64,000 nt of DNA, taken from NCBI GenBank assembly GCA_022225965.2, contig JAKJXP020000015.1:1-64000 (forward strand), read 5' to 3'. Positions 22,919 through 35,043 of this stretch are shown here, piece by piece. The notes beneath the pieces were generated by a model that saw only the letters and a list, made by a program, of their open reading frames with translations, did no database searches and had not been told where the DNA came from. The translations under genes were made by a program, and so were the position numbers. The first letter of the stretch is position 1. Each line of letters opens with the position of its first letter. Source of the DNA: Diatrype stigma. Taxonomy: Eukaryota > Ascomycota > Sordariomycetes > Xylariales > Diatrypaceae.

Positions 22919-24443
22919 AACGACATCGTCATCACCATCACCCCCACCATTCTCATCATCACTTTAAAACTACGGACTTGATCTTATACATGCTCGAACA
23001 AAGTTAGACGGGATCGAAATTTGCATATTGGATTTTTTTGCTGGTAACTTGGGCCATGTCGAATTATAATACCCCTCCCCTGAATCGAATTGAAGCAAGC
23101 AAGCAAGCGAAGCGTGCTTTGTTACAACTGGCTAGTAACGAAGGACACTGTCGTCTCTTTCATCCAGAATCCTTGAGTAGCACTAGCCGCTTTCATCATC
23201 ATCGTTATCTCGTCTGATCGACGCTGTACTATATATTGCGCTGGCTTTCTCTCCCTTTATGATCATTGCATGTCTCGGGCGGTAGCTACGTGGGGCGGAC
23301 GGGACGGGATGGGATAAAAAGAGGTGCATCGGATTGGGTTGTTTGTATAGCGAGCAGGCGAAAACTTCTAGAACGGTGTGCCGCGTCTTTTTATCTGGGG
23401 ATATATATATATACATGTGCATATGAAATAGGTAGCCAGGTACAGTCAGAGAAGGAACTAATGAATTGTCACGATCTTGATATTACCTGCCGCCTTCTCG
23501 CTGATCTCAGGCGGTGACATCTAGGACAGTGACAACGATTTCTTCGGTGTCCGAGAGTTACGTAGTTACCGCTGTCGTTGCCGGCCTGATGGTGATAACG
23601 GGAGGCATCCGGCGACCCGCGTTGCGATACTAAGCCGGACGGTTTCATCCATAAGGAAGGGACTCCAGTCAGCATAGCAACGGGATATCAGGTGACACCT
23701 GTGAATTTCCATGGTGTTTTTTAGGCAGCATAAAGAAAAGAGCGGACGCGATTATCCTCGCCTGATGGTTGCTGCTGCCCAGGTTCGAACGTATGGCCAG
23801 ACGCAAAAAAGGACAAAAAAGATACCCGTAGACTACCAGCTCGCTCTAGGCGCTAAGGATTTATGATCTAAGGCTTGAAAACCTATGCTTTTTACACAGC
23901 TTTTTCTGGCTTACTCCAGTCACGCTGTACCATTGAGCCAACAGTCCAACGTAACAGTTTCGGTTAATAAAGCTGGCTGTTTTTTGAACTTATAAGGCTG
24001 GCTTCCCGGTTTCCCCACTTTACCCGGTTGCCGGGTTGCCCGGACTTCATTCCCCCTTTCTTCCTCATGACCAGACAATGCGGCATCTTGGCGGTAGCTA
24101 ACAATGTAATTGTGCTCATATACCAAATGTGTTTTGTCCTATTCATCTAGTCTTTGAGGTCGTTTTTCTGCAGAAGCGGTATGGACTACAAGTTTTAATG
24201 CAATAAAGCATTGTGGTCCAGCTTTGTTTACCGTAGAATAAAAGGCATTGGGCACTAATGGCCATGATCAAACATTATAAGAACCTCCGCGTGTTGATGG
24301 CCTTGATACACCATTCACAGAATCTACAACAATCAGGTAAGTGGTAAAACCGAATAGCTTGCTAACATTCTTAGGCCTAAGTTACACTTAACGACACTCT
24401 TCGGTACTACCTGTAACCTATCTAACAAATACACTCAGAGAAG
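22919..24443. other. Gene-free stretch
   Basis: Simple sequence (CATCATCACC-type, GCAAGCAAGC, an AT run near 23,402) and scattered short frames without support. The 3' flank of the membrane protein and the promoter of the SprT-like gene lie here. Confidence 0.5.
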
Positions 24444-25445
24444 ATGTCGGGCTTTGGTCTTCCATTTCATTTGCTGCTATGGAACGCGTTGTTGATTATA
24501 GCTGTTCAGCCATGGAAAGGACTAGCCTGGATGATGAAAGGTAAGCGGGACCCGAAGCCAAAGAATCCAAAGGATCACGACTGCTCCCGGCACGCTGAAA
24601 CTCGTCTCACCCACGAACTCATGTCCCCTAACCAAGATAAGTACACCCAGATGCACGCCTACGGAGTACAGGACCTCGTCGAGTCGGTCGTTCGCTCATG
24701 CTGTCTGGACGACCAAACCAAGCTAACAGCCATCCAGCAGCAAGCCAGAGCGGTGTTTCTCGACTCGTACCTCTCGTACCCCGAGGATATCACCAGGGAC
24801 CAGCTGCTGGTTCTCATGCACCACCTGGATATCATCTTCTACGCCGGCGCCCTGACACAGCGGGACACGGAGCGGGTGGTTTTTAAAATCCTCTCTTACG
24901 ATGCCTGGTCGTGGAACCGGGTGCATTGGCGACACCAGGAGCCGGAATACCTTGCCTACACCAAATACAACGTGGTGCCGAAGACGAAGGTGGCCATTAT
25001 CGCGATGACGCGGGTTTTCGGAGGCCGACGGTTCAACAAGAAGCAGATGGTCGACATCCTCGCCCACGAGATGGTGCACGCCTTCCTGTCGCTGTACTGG
25101 GACTGGTGCCCGAGCGAGAAGGAAGCCACGCTCCAAGGCGGTCCCAACACCCACGGTCAGACGTTTAAGAGGATGATAGACGAGATTCACGGGACGATCG
25201 GGCTGTGGCACCCTTCCTTGGAGGGGATGGGAAAGGATCACGACATACAAGAGCCTTTGCCGGGCCGCTGGTTAACGAGGACTAATATGGGCTTCGCTGT
25301 CGTAGCAGCGATCCAGCGAGGGCTACGCACGGTGATCCGTTGGCACGAGGATGCGATGGTCCCAAGACCCGTGGAAGAGGTGTTGCCATTCACCAATCCT
25401 GCTAATAACGCTACTCAGGAGGTGCCCAAGTGTAGCGGGTGTTAG
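24444..25445 (+). CDS. SprT-like zinc metalloprotease-domain protein
   Basis: Single exon, 333 residues from ATG 24444. The SprT core is clear: AHEMVHAF gives the HExxH zinc motif (His208, Glu209, His212), and NTHGQTFKRMI supplies the third ligand (His237) with the following helix. SprT/Spartan proteases cut DNA-protein crosslinks. This protein lacks visible UBZ, PIP or SHP motifs and instead opens with a hydrophobic segment (about residues 6-32, FHLLLWNALLIIAV), which could be a signal anchor. It belongs to the short SprT-like proteins common in filamentous fungi, whose substrates are unknown. A Cys/His pair (DHDCSRH) at 45-50 and a terminal CSGC are odd. No stop or frame break. Confidence 0.82.
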   Translation: MSGFGLPFHLLLWNALLIIAVQPWKGLAWMMKGKRDPKPKNPKDHDCSRHAETRLTHELMSPNQDKYTQMHAYGVQDLVESVVRSCCLDDQTKLTAIQQQARAVFLDSYLSYPEDITRDQLLVLMHHLDIIFYAGALTQRDTERVVFKILSYDAWSWNRVHWRHQEPEYLAYTKYNVVPKTKVAIIAMTRVFGGRRFNKKQMVDILAHEMVHAFLSLYWDWCPSEKEATLQGGPNTHGQTFKRMIDEIHGTIGLWHPSLEGMGKDHDIQEPLPGRWLTRTNMGFAVVAAIQRGLRTVIRWHEDAMVPRPVEEVLPFTNPANNATQEVPKCSGC

Positions 25446-26253
25446 CTATATATTTACTTACTCGTCAGACTTACCCAGCAGCCAAAAGCTAAGAACATTC
25501 CTTCGGATTTTGAGTTACTTCCAATAGTAGGTGGTACTGAAGGTAGGTAGGTATATTATTTAGCTATGCACTATTAATCGAGCTGCTTATTATTTCCCAT
25601 AGTACCTGCCATGACATACATAAATAAAAAATCGGAGGGAACCTTCCACATTGACAAGCCCACAGTGCCTGCCTATATAGATCCGCCGTATGCTATCACA
25701 CGAAAACATTATTGCGTCACAACAGTGTCATCTCCTTCAAAATCATCTTCTGCAAAATTGCAAAGTCTCTAACAGAGAAACTCTCTAACAGGGAGCCAGG
25801 TTATCTCCGGTCACCGGAGTCTGGTGATCCCTGAACCAATTCGTGGTGTGTAGCTTGATTTTGCCACGACTATTGTCTGCATCAGCCATCCTATAAGCAC
25901 AATCCCAGAATATCCTCCTGCGCGTCTCATTCTCGTCTGCACCTTTGCTTTTCCAGCATTACGGGGGCTTAAACCTCTGATACCGGGTACCTGCCTCATC
26001 ACGTGATCAGTTCTCGTACTGGCCAAATACCAAGCAACCTTTCTGAAATTCTGTTGCTTTTCTGCTTTCTGCCATCCTATCTTCCCACTCACTATCTCAA
26101 CAAGGCCTGCCATCACCCCCGAGTGCACCTCCTCTGTTCGTGATAGAACCACAACTTTTCAATTGAGTCACTTTTACTCATACCGGGGTTTACCGTATCA
26201 TCCAATCAGATATATCATCTTGTTTCTTCGACGCACTGTGTTTGATTCCCAAC

Positions 26254-27342
26254 ATGCGGCAATCAAAGCCATCTTACGAATACGATTCAAAACGTCTCTG
26301 CGGCTGGTGTCGTAATCGGAGAGAAGCGTCTCAGGGCCTTTGCACTTGGTGCAACAACGAAGTGAGGCAAAGATGGAAAGAGTATGAGGCGGCAGTGGAT
26401 GTCTTGATCAAGTGTGAGCAAGCACTATTCACCATGTCATTTGCAGGGGCATATGGTATGGGCTCATCCCACAATGTGATATTCGGCCAAGAACGTCACG
26501 CACTTCGCAACATAGTAGAAAGTCACATGCAAAAGACGACGGAATATATGAAAGACCTTCGAGCTCGCCGGATCGCATCAATCAATAGCTTTCTTCAAAA
26601 AGGTGCGGGAGCCGCGAATACTCCACCGGTTTCGCTCTACATTGAGGCGACTCAGCATCCTGTGACTTCCATTACTCAACGGATCGACTCACCTGAATTA
26701 GATAATGGAGAGAATCCACGGGATAAGCTCCGTGCTGAAATCCTTCACTATTGGTCACCTGAGAAAGACAATCGAGCATTGATGTTTGTCAATGAGCCCA
26801 TCCACACTGAATCATTTCTAAAGATTCTTCTTAAGCTTGCTCCGTTCTACTCGTGGGAGGACACTGCCCGTATGGTCAACAGCATGATCATCGAGCGGAT
26901 CCACCACGGTGAAAACAAACAACGCTGTCACATCCGTGAAGATTTCTGGAACGTCTTCGAAATCTGTCGCGATCTGGATTATGTACCCACCCACCCAGAT
27001 GCCATCAAACGCGACGAGCTCGAGAGCGCGAACTGCCGCATCTACAAATGGGGACTCCTGAAAGATGGCTATGACCATGGTCCCAATGCGGAAATCCAAG
27101 GGGTTTGCGCTGAGAAATGTCCGTCATGCGAACCAGAGCAAGCCCCATCCGCCATTGTCTTCACATACCAGTACAGGAACCGTTGCCGGCATCTGATACC
27201 AGCCAGGGGCGTTAGAGTTGGCGACGTTCTCGCTGATGAGCAATACGAAGAGACTACTATTGATCGTTCCGACACTCTTTACGAGGGCAGCCCCGGTCCC
27301 GGACACACTCTTGCGACTGGAAATCATAGGCCATACTATTGA
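26254..27342 (+). CDS. Hypothetical protein with N-terminal CxxC knuckles
   Basis: Single exon, 362 residues from ATG 26254; the 12 bases before it are in frame but contain no ATG. Residues ~15-31 read CGWCRNRREASQGLCTWC, a C-x2-C-x10-C-x2-C arrangement that should bind one zinc ion. The middle (about 50-280) is helical and charged, with a conserved-looking WxVFEICRDLDYVPTHPDA patch. A second Cys cluster (CAEKCPSCEPEQ) lies near residue 285 and could be another knuckle, followed by a polar tail. I do not recognise the family. Genes of this type are often lineage-restricted in Pezizomycotina. It converges with the transporter gene ending at 27,819. Confidence 0.65.
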   Translation: MRQSKPSYEYDSKRLCGWCRNRREASQGLCTWCNNEVRQRWKEYEAAVDVLIKCEQALFTMSFAGAYGMGSSHNVIFGQERHALRNIVESHMQKTTEYMKDLRARRIASINSFLQKGAGAANTPPVSLYIEATQHPVTSITQRIDSPELDNGENPRDKLRAEILHYWSPEKDNRALMFVNEPIHTESFLKILLKLAPFYSWEDTARMVNSMIIERIHHGENKQRCHIREDFWNVFEICRDLDYVPTHPDAIKRDELESANCRIYKWGLLKDGYDHGPNAEIQGVCAEKCPSCEPEQAPSAIVFTYQYRNRCRHLIPARGVRVGDVLADEQYEETTIDRSDTLYEGSPGPGHTLATGNHRPYY

Positions 27343-27818
27343 GAGAGGACAGGTTCGTGCAAGTCGTGCGAAAAATCTGACCACCAGCTTCAGCTGTAAT
27401 ACCGATGCAGCTCTTTACTTTGCTCCAGTGTACTTCATCTTGCTGCCTCGATCTAGATCATTAACTTCCCTGAAAGGTTAGGTGTGGGAATCTGTCATTA
27501 GGAAGGTGGATTTAAACGTAATTGCGATGGAAAGGGGGATGAAGAATGTAAAGTTTAGGAAAGCCTCTTGTGTCAATATATTTCAGTATTCCTTGGTATA
27601 AGTGAAAACACCTCGTGGCGTACTTGTGATTATAGGTTGTCTACGGCTTATTATATATTCAGTTCGCGGTCACTTGGGGGGGATTAGAAGCAGCTAACAT
27701 GTACCATGCTTTGCTTCCCACATACGCACGCAAGAACACTTCAAGTTGATTACCCTCCCAGAGCGTTGGGGTGATTAGATATAGTCATGCCGCCCCATGC
27801 ACATCAACCTCCACGACC

Positions 27819-29531
27819 TTACCTCTCATCTGCCTTGCTAGTTGAAGCCTGTCTCTCGGACGAGATCTTTGTCGACTCGATGAGCGTTGTCTCTACATCA
27901 CCCTCAATATGCCTAGGTTTCTCCATTCTTTCTTGCCGCTCCTGTTTCCTAGTAAACCACATAACAACGGGCAGCCAGGCGGATAGAGCCAGAGACGCAG
28001 CAAGACCTGCACGGTAACCCCGGTAAAAGCGCGGTGCCTCTACGGTAGGAACAAATACCTATTTCATGAAGTTTGAATTAGTGCACACTCATATATCGTA
28101 GTTAGCCAAGAAAATCACGACATACCTGATTCCACCATGTGCCCTGAGCTAAGCCGACCGCATTCAAGGCGCCAATTACAATAGCACGTTCCTCGGCGTC
28201 CCTGGAGCACACTTTATGCGTCCAACTGACGATGACAGGAAACAAGGACTGGATCGTGCCGGCAATATAGAAGGCGAAGAAGTGGGCAGGTTTTCCTAGA
28301 TCCCAGGCGACCAGCATGGATTCCGAGATGATCTGCGTTATGCAGATTAACACGACGGATTCGACCTGTGAGTCTCTCCAGTCGTTATAAGCCCCAGATA
28401 TGACCATGAAGACAATAGAGATGGCCGAGTATACCGTGGGCAGGTTGTTCACGTCCGGCACCGAATAGCCGTCTGCCTTGAGCCACAAGGCCATGGTAGA
28501 TGTGGTCGGCTGCTGGTACGTGAAGTACATCAAGGAGAACCAGGTACACAGGATCCAGAAGTGCCATCGCCCGAGAACCCGCTTGAAAAGAGATCGGTCG
28601 AAATGCCCGAGCGGTTGGCGGTTATCGGCTTCAAGCCGCCTTTGACACATAGCACGCTCGTCTTCGGTCATCCACCAAGTCTTCTTTTCGTACAGTGGGT
28701 TTGGGATTATGATCAATCCAATGAACACCATGGGGAGAGTGATGACGAAGTCTTCACCCAATTCGTGAGTAAGATACCTATCTCTGATGACCTCGACAAG
28801 GATCGAGGAGGTGGGAGAAGCATACCGATGATGAACAGCCAACGCCAACCTCGGATGCCGAGGTGCCCGTCCATTGTCTGATAGATACCCGCTTGGATGT
28901 ATCCCGAAAACATGGTCGCCGCGATCCCCGAGGCTGTGAAGATACCACTCCTTTTGTTGATTTCATGGTTCCGGTACCAGGTTCCGATCATGAAGTGCAG
29001 CCCGGGCCAGCTGGCAGCCTCGATAAAGCCGATGAAGAACCGCAGGGCGTATACCTGCCGCGCGCTTTGGCATCTGTACAAAAACAGCACGAAGATACTC
29101 CACAGGAACTCCGCGGCCGGCAGATACAATCGCGGCGATATCTTGGTCAGCAGGATCTGGGAAGGGACCTGGCCGACGATGTAGCCGATCTGGAACCAGG
29201 TGACCATCCAATTCAGCTCGTTGCCCCAGAGCCCCAGGTCCTCCTTCATCCCGGAAACGAAGGCGTTGTTGATGTTGTTGCGGTCGAGATCCTTGGAGAA
29301 GAAGATCAGGCAGCAGAACGTGAGGATGGCGAGGTCGAGCTTCTGGACGAGCTTCTGCTCCTCTTTCGTAGTGCCCGGCCGGGTCCAGAAGTAGAACCGG
29401 TCGCTCGTCTTAGCACCGATCACCGGGCTCTCGGTCTCGGTGGTTGCGGGCAGCGGTGTCGGGGCCGGGGCTTCGACGGTCGCTTCTTCCTTCCGGCCGC
29501 CTAGGGCCAGAGCTCTACGGAGCGAGTCCAT
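27819..29531 (-). CDS. MFS transporter, Dal5/allantoate-permease family
   Basis: Three exons (29531-28826, 28751-28126, 28058-27819) encode 523 residues; the 74- and 67-bp introns rejoin family sequence (LFIIDFVITLPM; WWNQVFVPTVEAPRFYRGY). Twelve hydrophobic segments are expected. Anion:cation symporter signatures include DRNNINNAFVSGMKEDLGL after helix 1 and FIGFIEAASWPGLHFMIGTWY around helices 4-5. Relatives import allantoate, dipeptides, nicotinate, biotin or sulfonates. Its position next to 5-oxoprolinase and a Zn2Cys6 regulator suggests 5-oxoproline or a related acid as substrate, which is inference. ATG 29531 has G at -3 and +4. The long C-terminal tail is cytosolic and charged. Confidence 0.9.
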
Positions 29532-29859
29532 AGCCGGGCGGGGTTGTTCAATCAAATGGCCCAACAGGCGATAGTCGGATGATGTTCAACAATCTATCGA
29601 TGGCGTGAATAGTCTTGAACTCTTAGATTCACCGGCGGTGGAGAGAGCACCCTAATCCTATATACAGGCATATCATTTCCATATCTTGTTGCTCACCACC
29701 CTCCTGCTGTTATGATCAGACCCTAGATGTCCATTATCATGCGGTCTTGGCGACGATAAAGCTAGGGTTGATACGACTGATGATTACCCTCCTCAGCAGT
29801 GTACCCGCGCTTACCCCATGCCGCCCATAATTGATATGCTCGGTATGTGTGGGGTATAC

Positions 29860-29935
29860 GGCCGATATATCCTCAAGATCCACCCCTCCCACATATACCC
29901 ACGGCTCTTCTCCGACGAGGCGATCGGCTAAGGCC
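29860..29935. promoter_or_regulatory. Candidate regulator half-sites upstream of the MFS gene
   Basis: GGCCGATAT (29,860-29,868) and ATCGGCTAAGGCC (29,923-29,935) resemble halves of the palindrome at 34,824-34,839 in the oxoprolinase/regulator promoter; the second matches its first 13 bases at 11 positions. Shared control by the neighbouring Zn2Cys6 protein is inferred. Confidence 0.35.
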
Positions 29936-30180
29936 TAGTTCCACCGGGGTAATCATCGATCAAGCTGCGGCTTCAGGGGTCGTCCTATCTAGCGACAATG
30001 TCCGACTTTCAATGGCAAGAATCTGCGAGCCGTGATGATTTATTGGCTAGTCGGCTCTCATAGATATGATCAAGGATTAATCTTTACCACAGGGAGTCAC
30101 CACCTAGCGACTAGGACGTGCTAAGATCGAAAAGTGACGTTTAATGATATTTCAAAAGAAAGATCTAAGAGAACATCGCT

Positions 30181-33100
30181 CTATGAGGCGGCATTTTCCA
30201 CAGGAGCCCCCCACCCACCACCGCCAGGCGTCCTGATGATGAACTGCTCCCCGGACTCTAGCCTCACGAGCCCTCTGGGCCCCAGGCTAACAACCCGCCT
30301 CTTCCCACCCTCTGCCCGTCTGACAATGAGGTTCTCCCCAGACGCCCCGTCGTGACCGCCGTGCATCCCGTAAGGCTGGCTGACGCGCCGCTCCGAGATC
30401 ATCGAGAAGGTCAGGGGCTCGCGGCACTCGATGACGCGGACGACGCCGTCGCCCCCGCGGTACGCTCCCCGCCCGCCCGAGCCCCGGCGCAGCGAGAAGT
30501 CTCGGAGCACGATCGGGTAGCGCTTCTCCATGATCTCGACGTCCGAGATGCGGGTGTTCGTCATGTGGCAGTGCACGGCGCTGAGGGGGGGTTCCAAAGC
30601 TCAATCAGTATACTGTACTCTAGTTTATAAGAAGTCATAACAATGCCTGGCCGGGCGGTCAGGGTCAGAAGAGTGTTTTTACCTGGAACCATCCCAGCCG
30701 GGACCGGCTCCTGATCCCCCGCATATTGTCTCGCCGTACGCGAACTTGTATCCGGAGCCAGGCTCTCGATCCCGGCCGCCGAAGAACCCGACGCTGTTCA
30801 TACAGCCCTGGCTAGCAGCGCATGCCTAAACATGGGTGTAATTAGCTTGTTCTTTATCGTGGCATGTCCGCAGTGACTTACCTCAAAGGCCTTGAGGATA
30901 ACGTCCACTACCCGCTGGCTCGTTTGCGTGTTGCCTGCGTAAACGGCCGCCTGGTCACTTGGGTTCAAAATGCTGCCCTCGGGATTGATCACCTCTATCG
31001 AGGACAGACAACCCTGGTTCAAGGGTATATCCTCGTTGATCAGACAGCGCAGACAGTAGATGATGGCGGATAAGCAGATGCTCTTGGGCGCGTTGTTGTT
31101 GCCCATGACCTCGCTGCCCGTCCCGGTGAAGTCGAATGTGGCGCTCCCGTCGGGGTTGATACGGATCTCGAGCCGGATCCGCGTTCCGTTGTCGAGACTG
31201 TCTGCCGCGCTCAGGGCGCGGCCGCCGAGCTTCTCGGAGGTCTGCTTCAGGAACTTCCGCACGGCGATTTCGGCGTTCTCCTGGATGCGGTCCATGTAGA
31301 ACTTGGGCGCTAGTTAGTATGTGTAGCTAGTCTAGGGGAATGAAAAGGATGAAGTTAACATAGCGGTGGCAGAGTGGGATTACTTACCTGCACAACCTCG
31401 CGGCCATACTCCTCGAACAGACCCTGGATAAGGGCCGAGCCTTTCGCATTTGCTGCCACCTGGGCCCGGAGGTCCGATAGATCGTCATGCAAACTCGCCG
31501 TGCCAACACAGTTGGGATACTGAGCTGGTTCGTCGACGAGAATCTTGCGGATCCCTTCCTCGTCGAACTGGCCGTGCGACACTAGCTTGAAGCTGATGAT
31601 GCTGGCACCCTCCTGGTACAACTCGGTCGCGTTGGCGTTACCCGAAATACCTTGAAAGCCTCCGATGTCTCTGTGATGGCCGCGCGATGCTGTGTAGAAG
31701 ATCAACTGGTTCGTAGTCGTGTCGAAAACCGGCGTGATAACCGTGATATCTGGCAGATGCGTGCCGCCTGCGATGGGGTGATTCGAGACGAGGACATCGC
31801 CAGGCTTCAGGGAGCTTCCGTATAGCTCGTGTTGGTACTTCACCGCATAGGCCATGCTACCCAAGTGGACGGGAACGTCTGCCGAAGCCAACATTAGCAT
31901 CGTCCCTGTGAGTTTTAGTTTAGTTGCTTCTTACGAGGTGCGTTCGCAACGAGGTCGCCGTGGGGCCCGAAGATAGCACATGAGAAGTCCAGTCTAATAT
32001 CAGTTAGCACTACACCCTCGTCTTTATCAAGTTTTCGTACCGTTCTTTGATGTTGATACTGACGGCTGTTTTCTGTAACGTCCGACCCATCTGCTCGGCT
32101 ATGGACATGAACCCTGGAATGATGTTAGCTGGTAGACTCAAGAAGCTAAGTTCTGGATGGGTTAAATCCATACGGTGACCAAAAATGGACAACTGGACTG
32201 GATCCGGGTCTTGCGGCATGATCGACTGGGACACGTTGGAAGTAGTCTGGGAGTGAACCTCCAGCACAACGTGCTCTTTCAGAATCTTAGCCGTGGAAAA
32301 CGGCGTTACGACAATGGTCTGTGTCTTATCAATAATAACCCCTGGTCCCCGTATATGGTCGCCAGGCTTGAGATTTTGCAGTTGGTACACCGGAGTGTCT
32401 GTCCATCCCGCGCTGGTGAAATAGGTTCTAGTGAGCTTCTCGTAGGATGGGTTCAATTTGCTTTCTGTTTGTTTCAGTTCCTGGTAGACGTTATGTGCCG
32501 GGCGCTCGTATTCCTTAGCAACGCCCCGCACCCGGATGTCGTCCACCACGATGTCACGGGAGGGTAGCAGGAACGTGAATTCCTGCAAATGTGCTTGCTC
32601 GAAGGCACGCTTGAAATCACCATCCTCTGGTAGTGCGATCATCATCTGCGTGTCTGTACCATCATAACGAAGATTCAGGAAAGGCTGTACATCGATGAAG
32701 TCAATCGAAGACACCCCTTGTTGTAACAGCCCCTGGGTAGCACGTCCTTTCAGTGTCTCGAACCGGGCTGAAATCTCCTCGGCTGATTCAGGACCTAAAG
32801 CCAAGGAACAAGGCTCTTGAACATCGTCGACAAGGTTCGCGAGCGCCATACCGTACGCGGAGAGAATGCTGGAATACTTGTGGACGAGAACTGTTGAGAT
32901 ACCAAGCTGCCTTGCAATGGAGCAGGCATGCTGACCGCCAGCACCGCCGAAGACGGCAAGCCGATGAGCTGATGTGTGGTATCCTTTTCCCTCCGTGAGA
33001 GCGCGGATGGGTCGGCACATGGCTTCATTGGCAACCGCAAGGAAGCCTAGGGCTACCTCTTCAGGGGTCTTCTGTCCCACTGTCTCTGAATTTATTGCCG

Positions 33101-34552
33101 CTGTAAGTTCCAGGAACTTCTCTTTTGCTACCTCATAGTCAAGAGGCATGTTCTCATCTGGGCCGAATATGGAAGGAAAGTATTCCGGGAGAAGTCTGCC
33201 AAGAAACAGGTTCGCGTCCGTTACAGTAAGTGGTCCCCCTTTTCGGTAACAGGCAGGACCGGGGTGAGCCGAGGCGCTTTCGGGCCCAACAGTGAAGAGC
33301 CCGTTCTTAAAACCGAGGATACTACCGCCGCCTGAAGCGACAGTATTGATGTCGAGCTGTGGGGACTGGATGGTAACCCCGGCTGTAGTTGTCTCGAACA
33401 CATGTCCTAAATCACCGCCGTACCGACTTACATCGGTTGAGGTTCCTCCCATATCGAAGCCGATAACAGGGACTAGGTCATCAGGGTGCCAACTAGTCTT
33501 GGCATATCCAACAACGCCACCTGCAGGACCGGACAGTATGGCTCGCAGACCGGAGAACTTTTCCACGTCGACCAGGCCACCGTCGCTTTGCATGAACTGA
33601 CAGCGAACCCCTTGGAGGCTGCCTTTGAATCCCTGTCTGAAGTTAGATATATAGCGCTTGATTTCAGGGGTAAGGTAGGCGTCCGCGGTCGCGCTCATTC
33701 CTCGTGAAATCAGTTTGATCATGGGAATGAGATTCGACGAAGTGGAAACACTCGAGAATCCAAGCTCTATCGCGAGATCATGGATCGCATTTTCGTGATC
33801 GGGAAAGCTGTAGCTGTGTGCCAAGCAGATACAGAGGCTCTTGTAGCCTTTGGCTAAGAGATCTTCCAACGACTTCCTCGTACTATCGATGTCAAGGGGC
33901 TCTAGGATGCGGATGATATCACCGCTCCTGCCGACCCTCAAGGCTGGGTCGGATGCGACGTTGATGGGGTCCGGGAAGGGATCCTTAGCCGAGTCCTCGA
34001 TGGTAACCCGTTCGTTAACTTCAATGACTTCTGAGTATAAGACTTCGGGTTTCTTGATAGCAAGGTCAAACAATTTCGGTCTAGCCTGATACCCAATCTC
34101 GAGTGCGTCACGAAACCCCTTTGTGATCAAGAGCGCTGACCGCTCTCCTTTCCTTTCAAGCAAAGCGTTTGTGGCCACAGTCCTGTTCGAGCACGTCAGT
34201 GTACGTAAACCAGATCTGTTAGCGGCTACCTACGTGCCCATGCGGATCACTCCAATCCGGTCCGAACTTAGCTTGGCATCCCGGGGATGTGGCTGACCCG
34301 TGAACTTCTCCAAGATGCGACGTATGCCTTCGGTTGGAGCATCCTCATAGTTTGAGGGATCCACCGAGAGCAACTTGACGACAATATCTTCCTGGTCTAT
34401 GGCTTGAGGGATACCGATGCAGTCCGTGAAGGTACCACCGCGCTGTACTACTATGAACAACGTCCCCAAAGTGACTTCGACGCAAGTACCAAGAGGTGAA
34501 CACTCACGTCTATGAAGATATCAATCTTCGGTTCTGGGACTCTGTGTGGCAT
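30181..34552 (-). CDS. OXP1: 5-oxoprolinase (ATP-hydrolysing), HyuA-HyuB fusion
   Basis: Nine exons: 34552-34508, 34442-34234, 34182-32174, 32113-32041, 31993-31935, 31878-31388, 31301-30882, 30825-30683, 30580-30181. The eight introns are 47-102 bp and all phases agree, giving 1,282 residues, the usual length. It converts 5-oxo-L-proline plus ATP to glutamate, closing the gamma-glutamyl cycle in the cytosol. The N-terminal half is hydantoinase A-like: [11 protein letters not shown] at ~15-25 (phosphate binding) and DMGGTSTD; the C-terminal half is hydantoinase B-like: [30 protein letters not shown], and glycine-rich [15 protein letters not shown] before a TPGGGGWG tail. Several splice sites fall inside these motifs, which supports the model. 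The divergent Zn2Cys6 gene and nearby transporter suggest an inducible catabolic role rather than housekeeping only. Confidence 0.93.
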
Positions 34553-34823
34553 CTTGGCTTGCTTCGGTATTCTAGATCAGGTCGTGTTCGCCAACCCATG
34601 TCTTGGTAACATCCTCGGGCTAGGGTCCGTGTATTTTGTAAAGGCAGCGTATAATGTATTTATCCGACATGGGTTGAGAACCGGGGATACAATAACCTTC
34701 TTTAGCGGCGTATATGCGGGTGTTCGTACACTGCATATTGCCGGAAGGAGACCTCGCGGACAACGGCGGACAGGCATTGGCGAGTAGAGAGCGGCGGCTC
34801 GTCGGAACCAGTGGGGCATATTG

Positions 34824-34839
34824 ATCGGCTATAGCCGAT
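34824..34839. promoter_or_regulatory. Perfect 16-bp palindrome, CGG-N6-CCG
   Basis: ATCGGCTATAGCCGAT lies in the 491-bp promoter shared by the oxoprolinase and the Zn2Cys6 gene. Inverted CGG triplets 6 bp apart are the classic site of a Zn2Cys6 dimer (Ppr1-type spacing). GCCGATATTCTT recurs here and just before the regulator's ATG at 35,044, which hints at autoregulation. Confidence 0.55.
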
Positions 34840-35043
34840 ATTCTTACCCCAAGTGGTAGATCGGGATGGGTTCCAGGTCCCGGTATCTACCGGTGGAGAT
34901 CCTTAGATCGAGTCTCCACGTCGCTCAATGCCGAAAGGGGTCCCCACTGGTTCATGACTTAACGATATACCAAGTTCACAAACAATTCACATCTTAGTCC
35001 TCGGTGTAGTCTGGATAAACGCCTTTGGCCGATATTCTTCATC

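Noticed and set aside
29532..29564. N-terminal extension of the first MFS gene
   Set aside because: The codon at its end is TTG; the first in-frame ATG is at 29,531.
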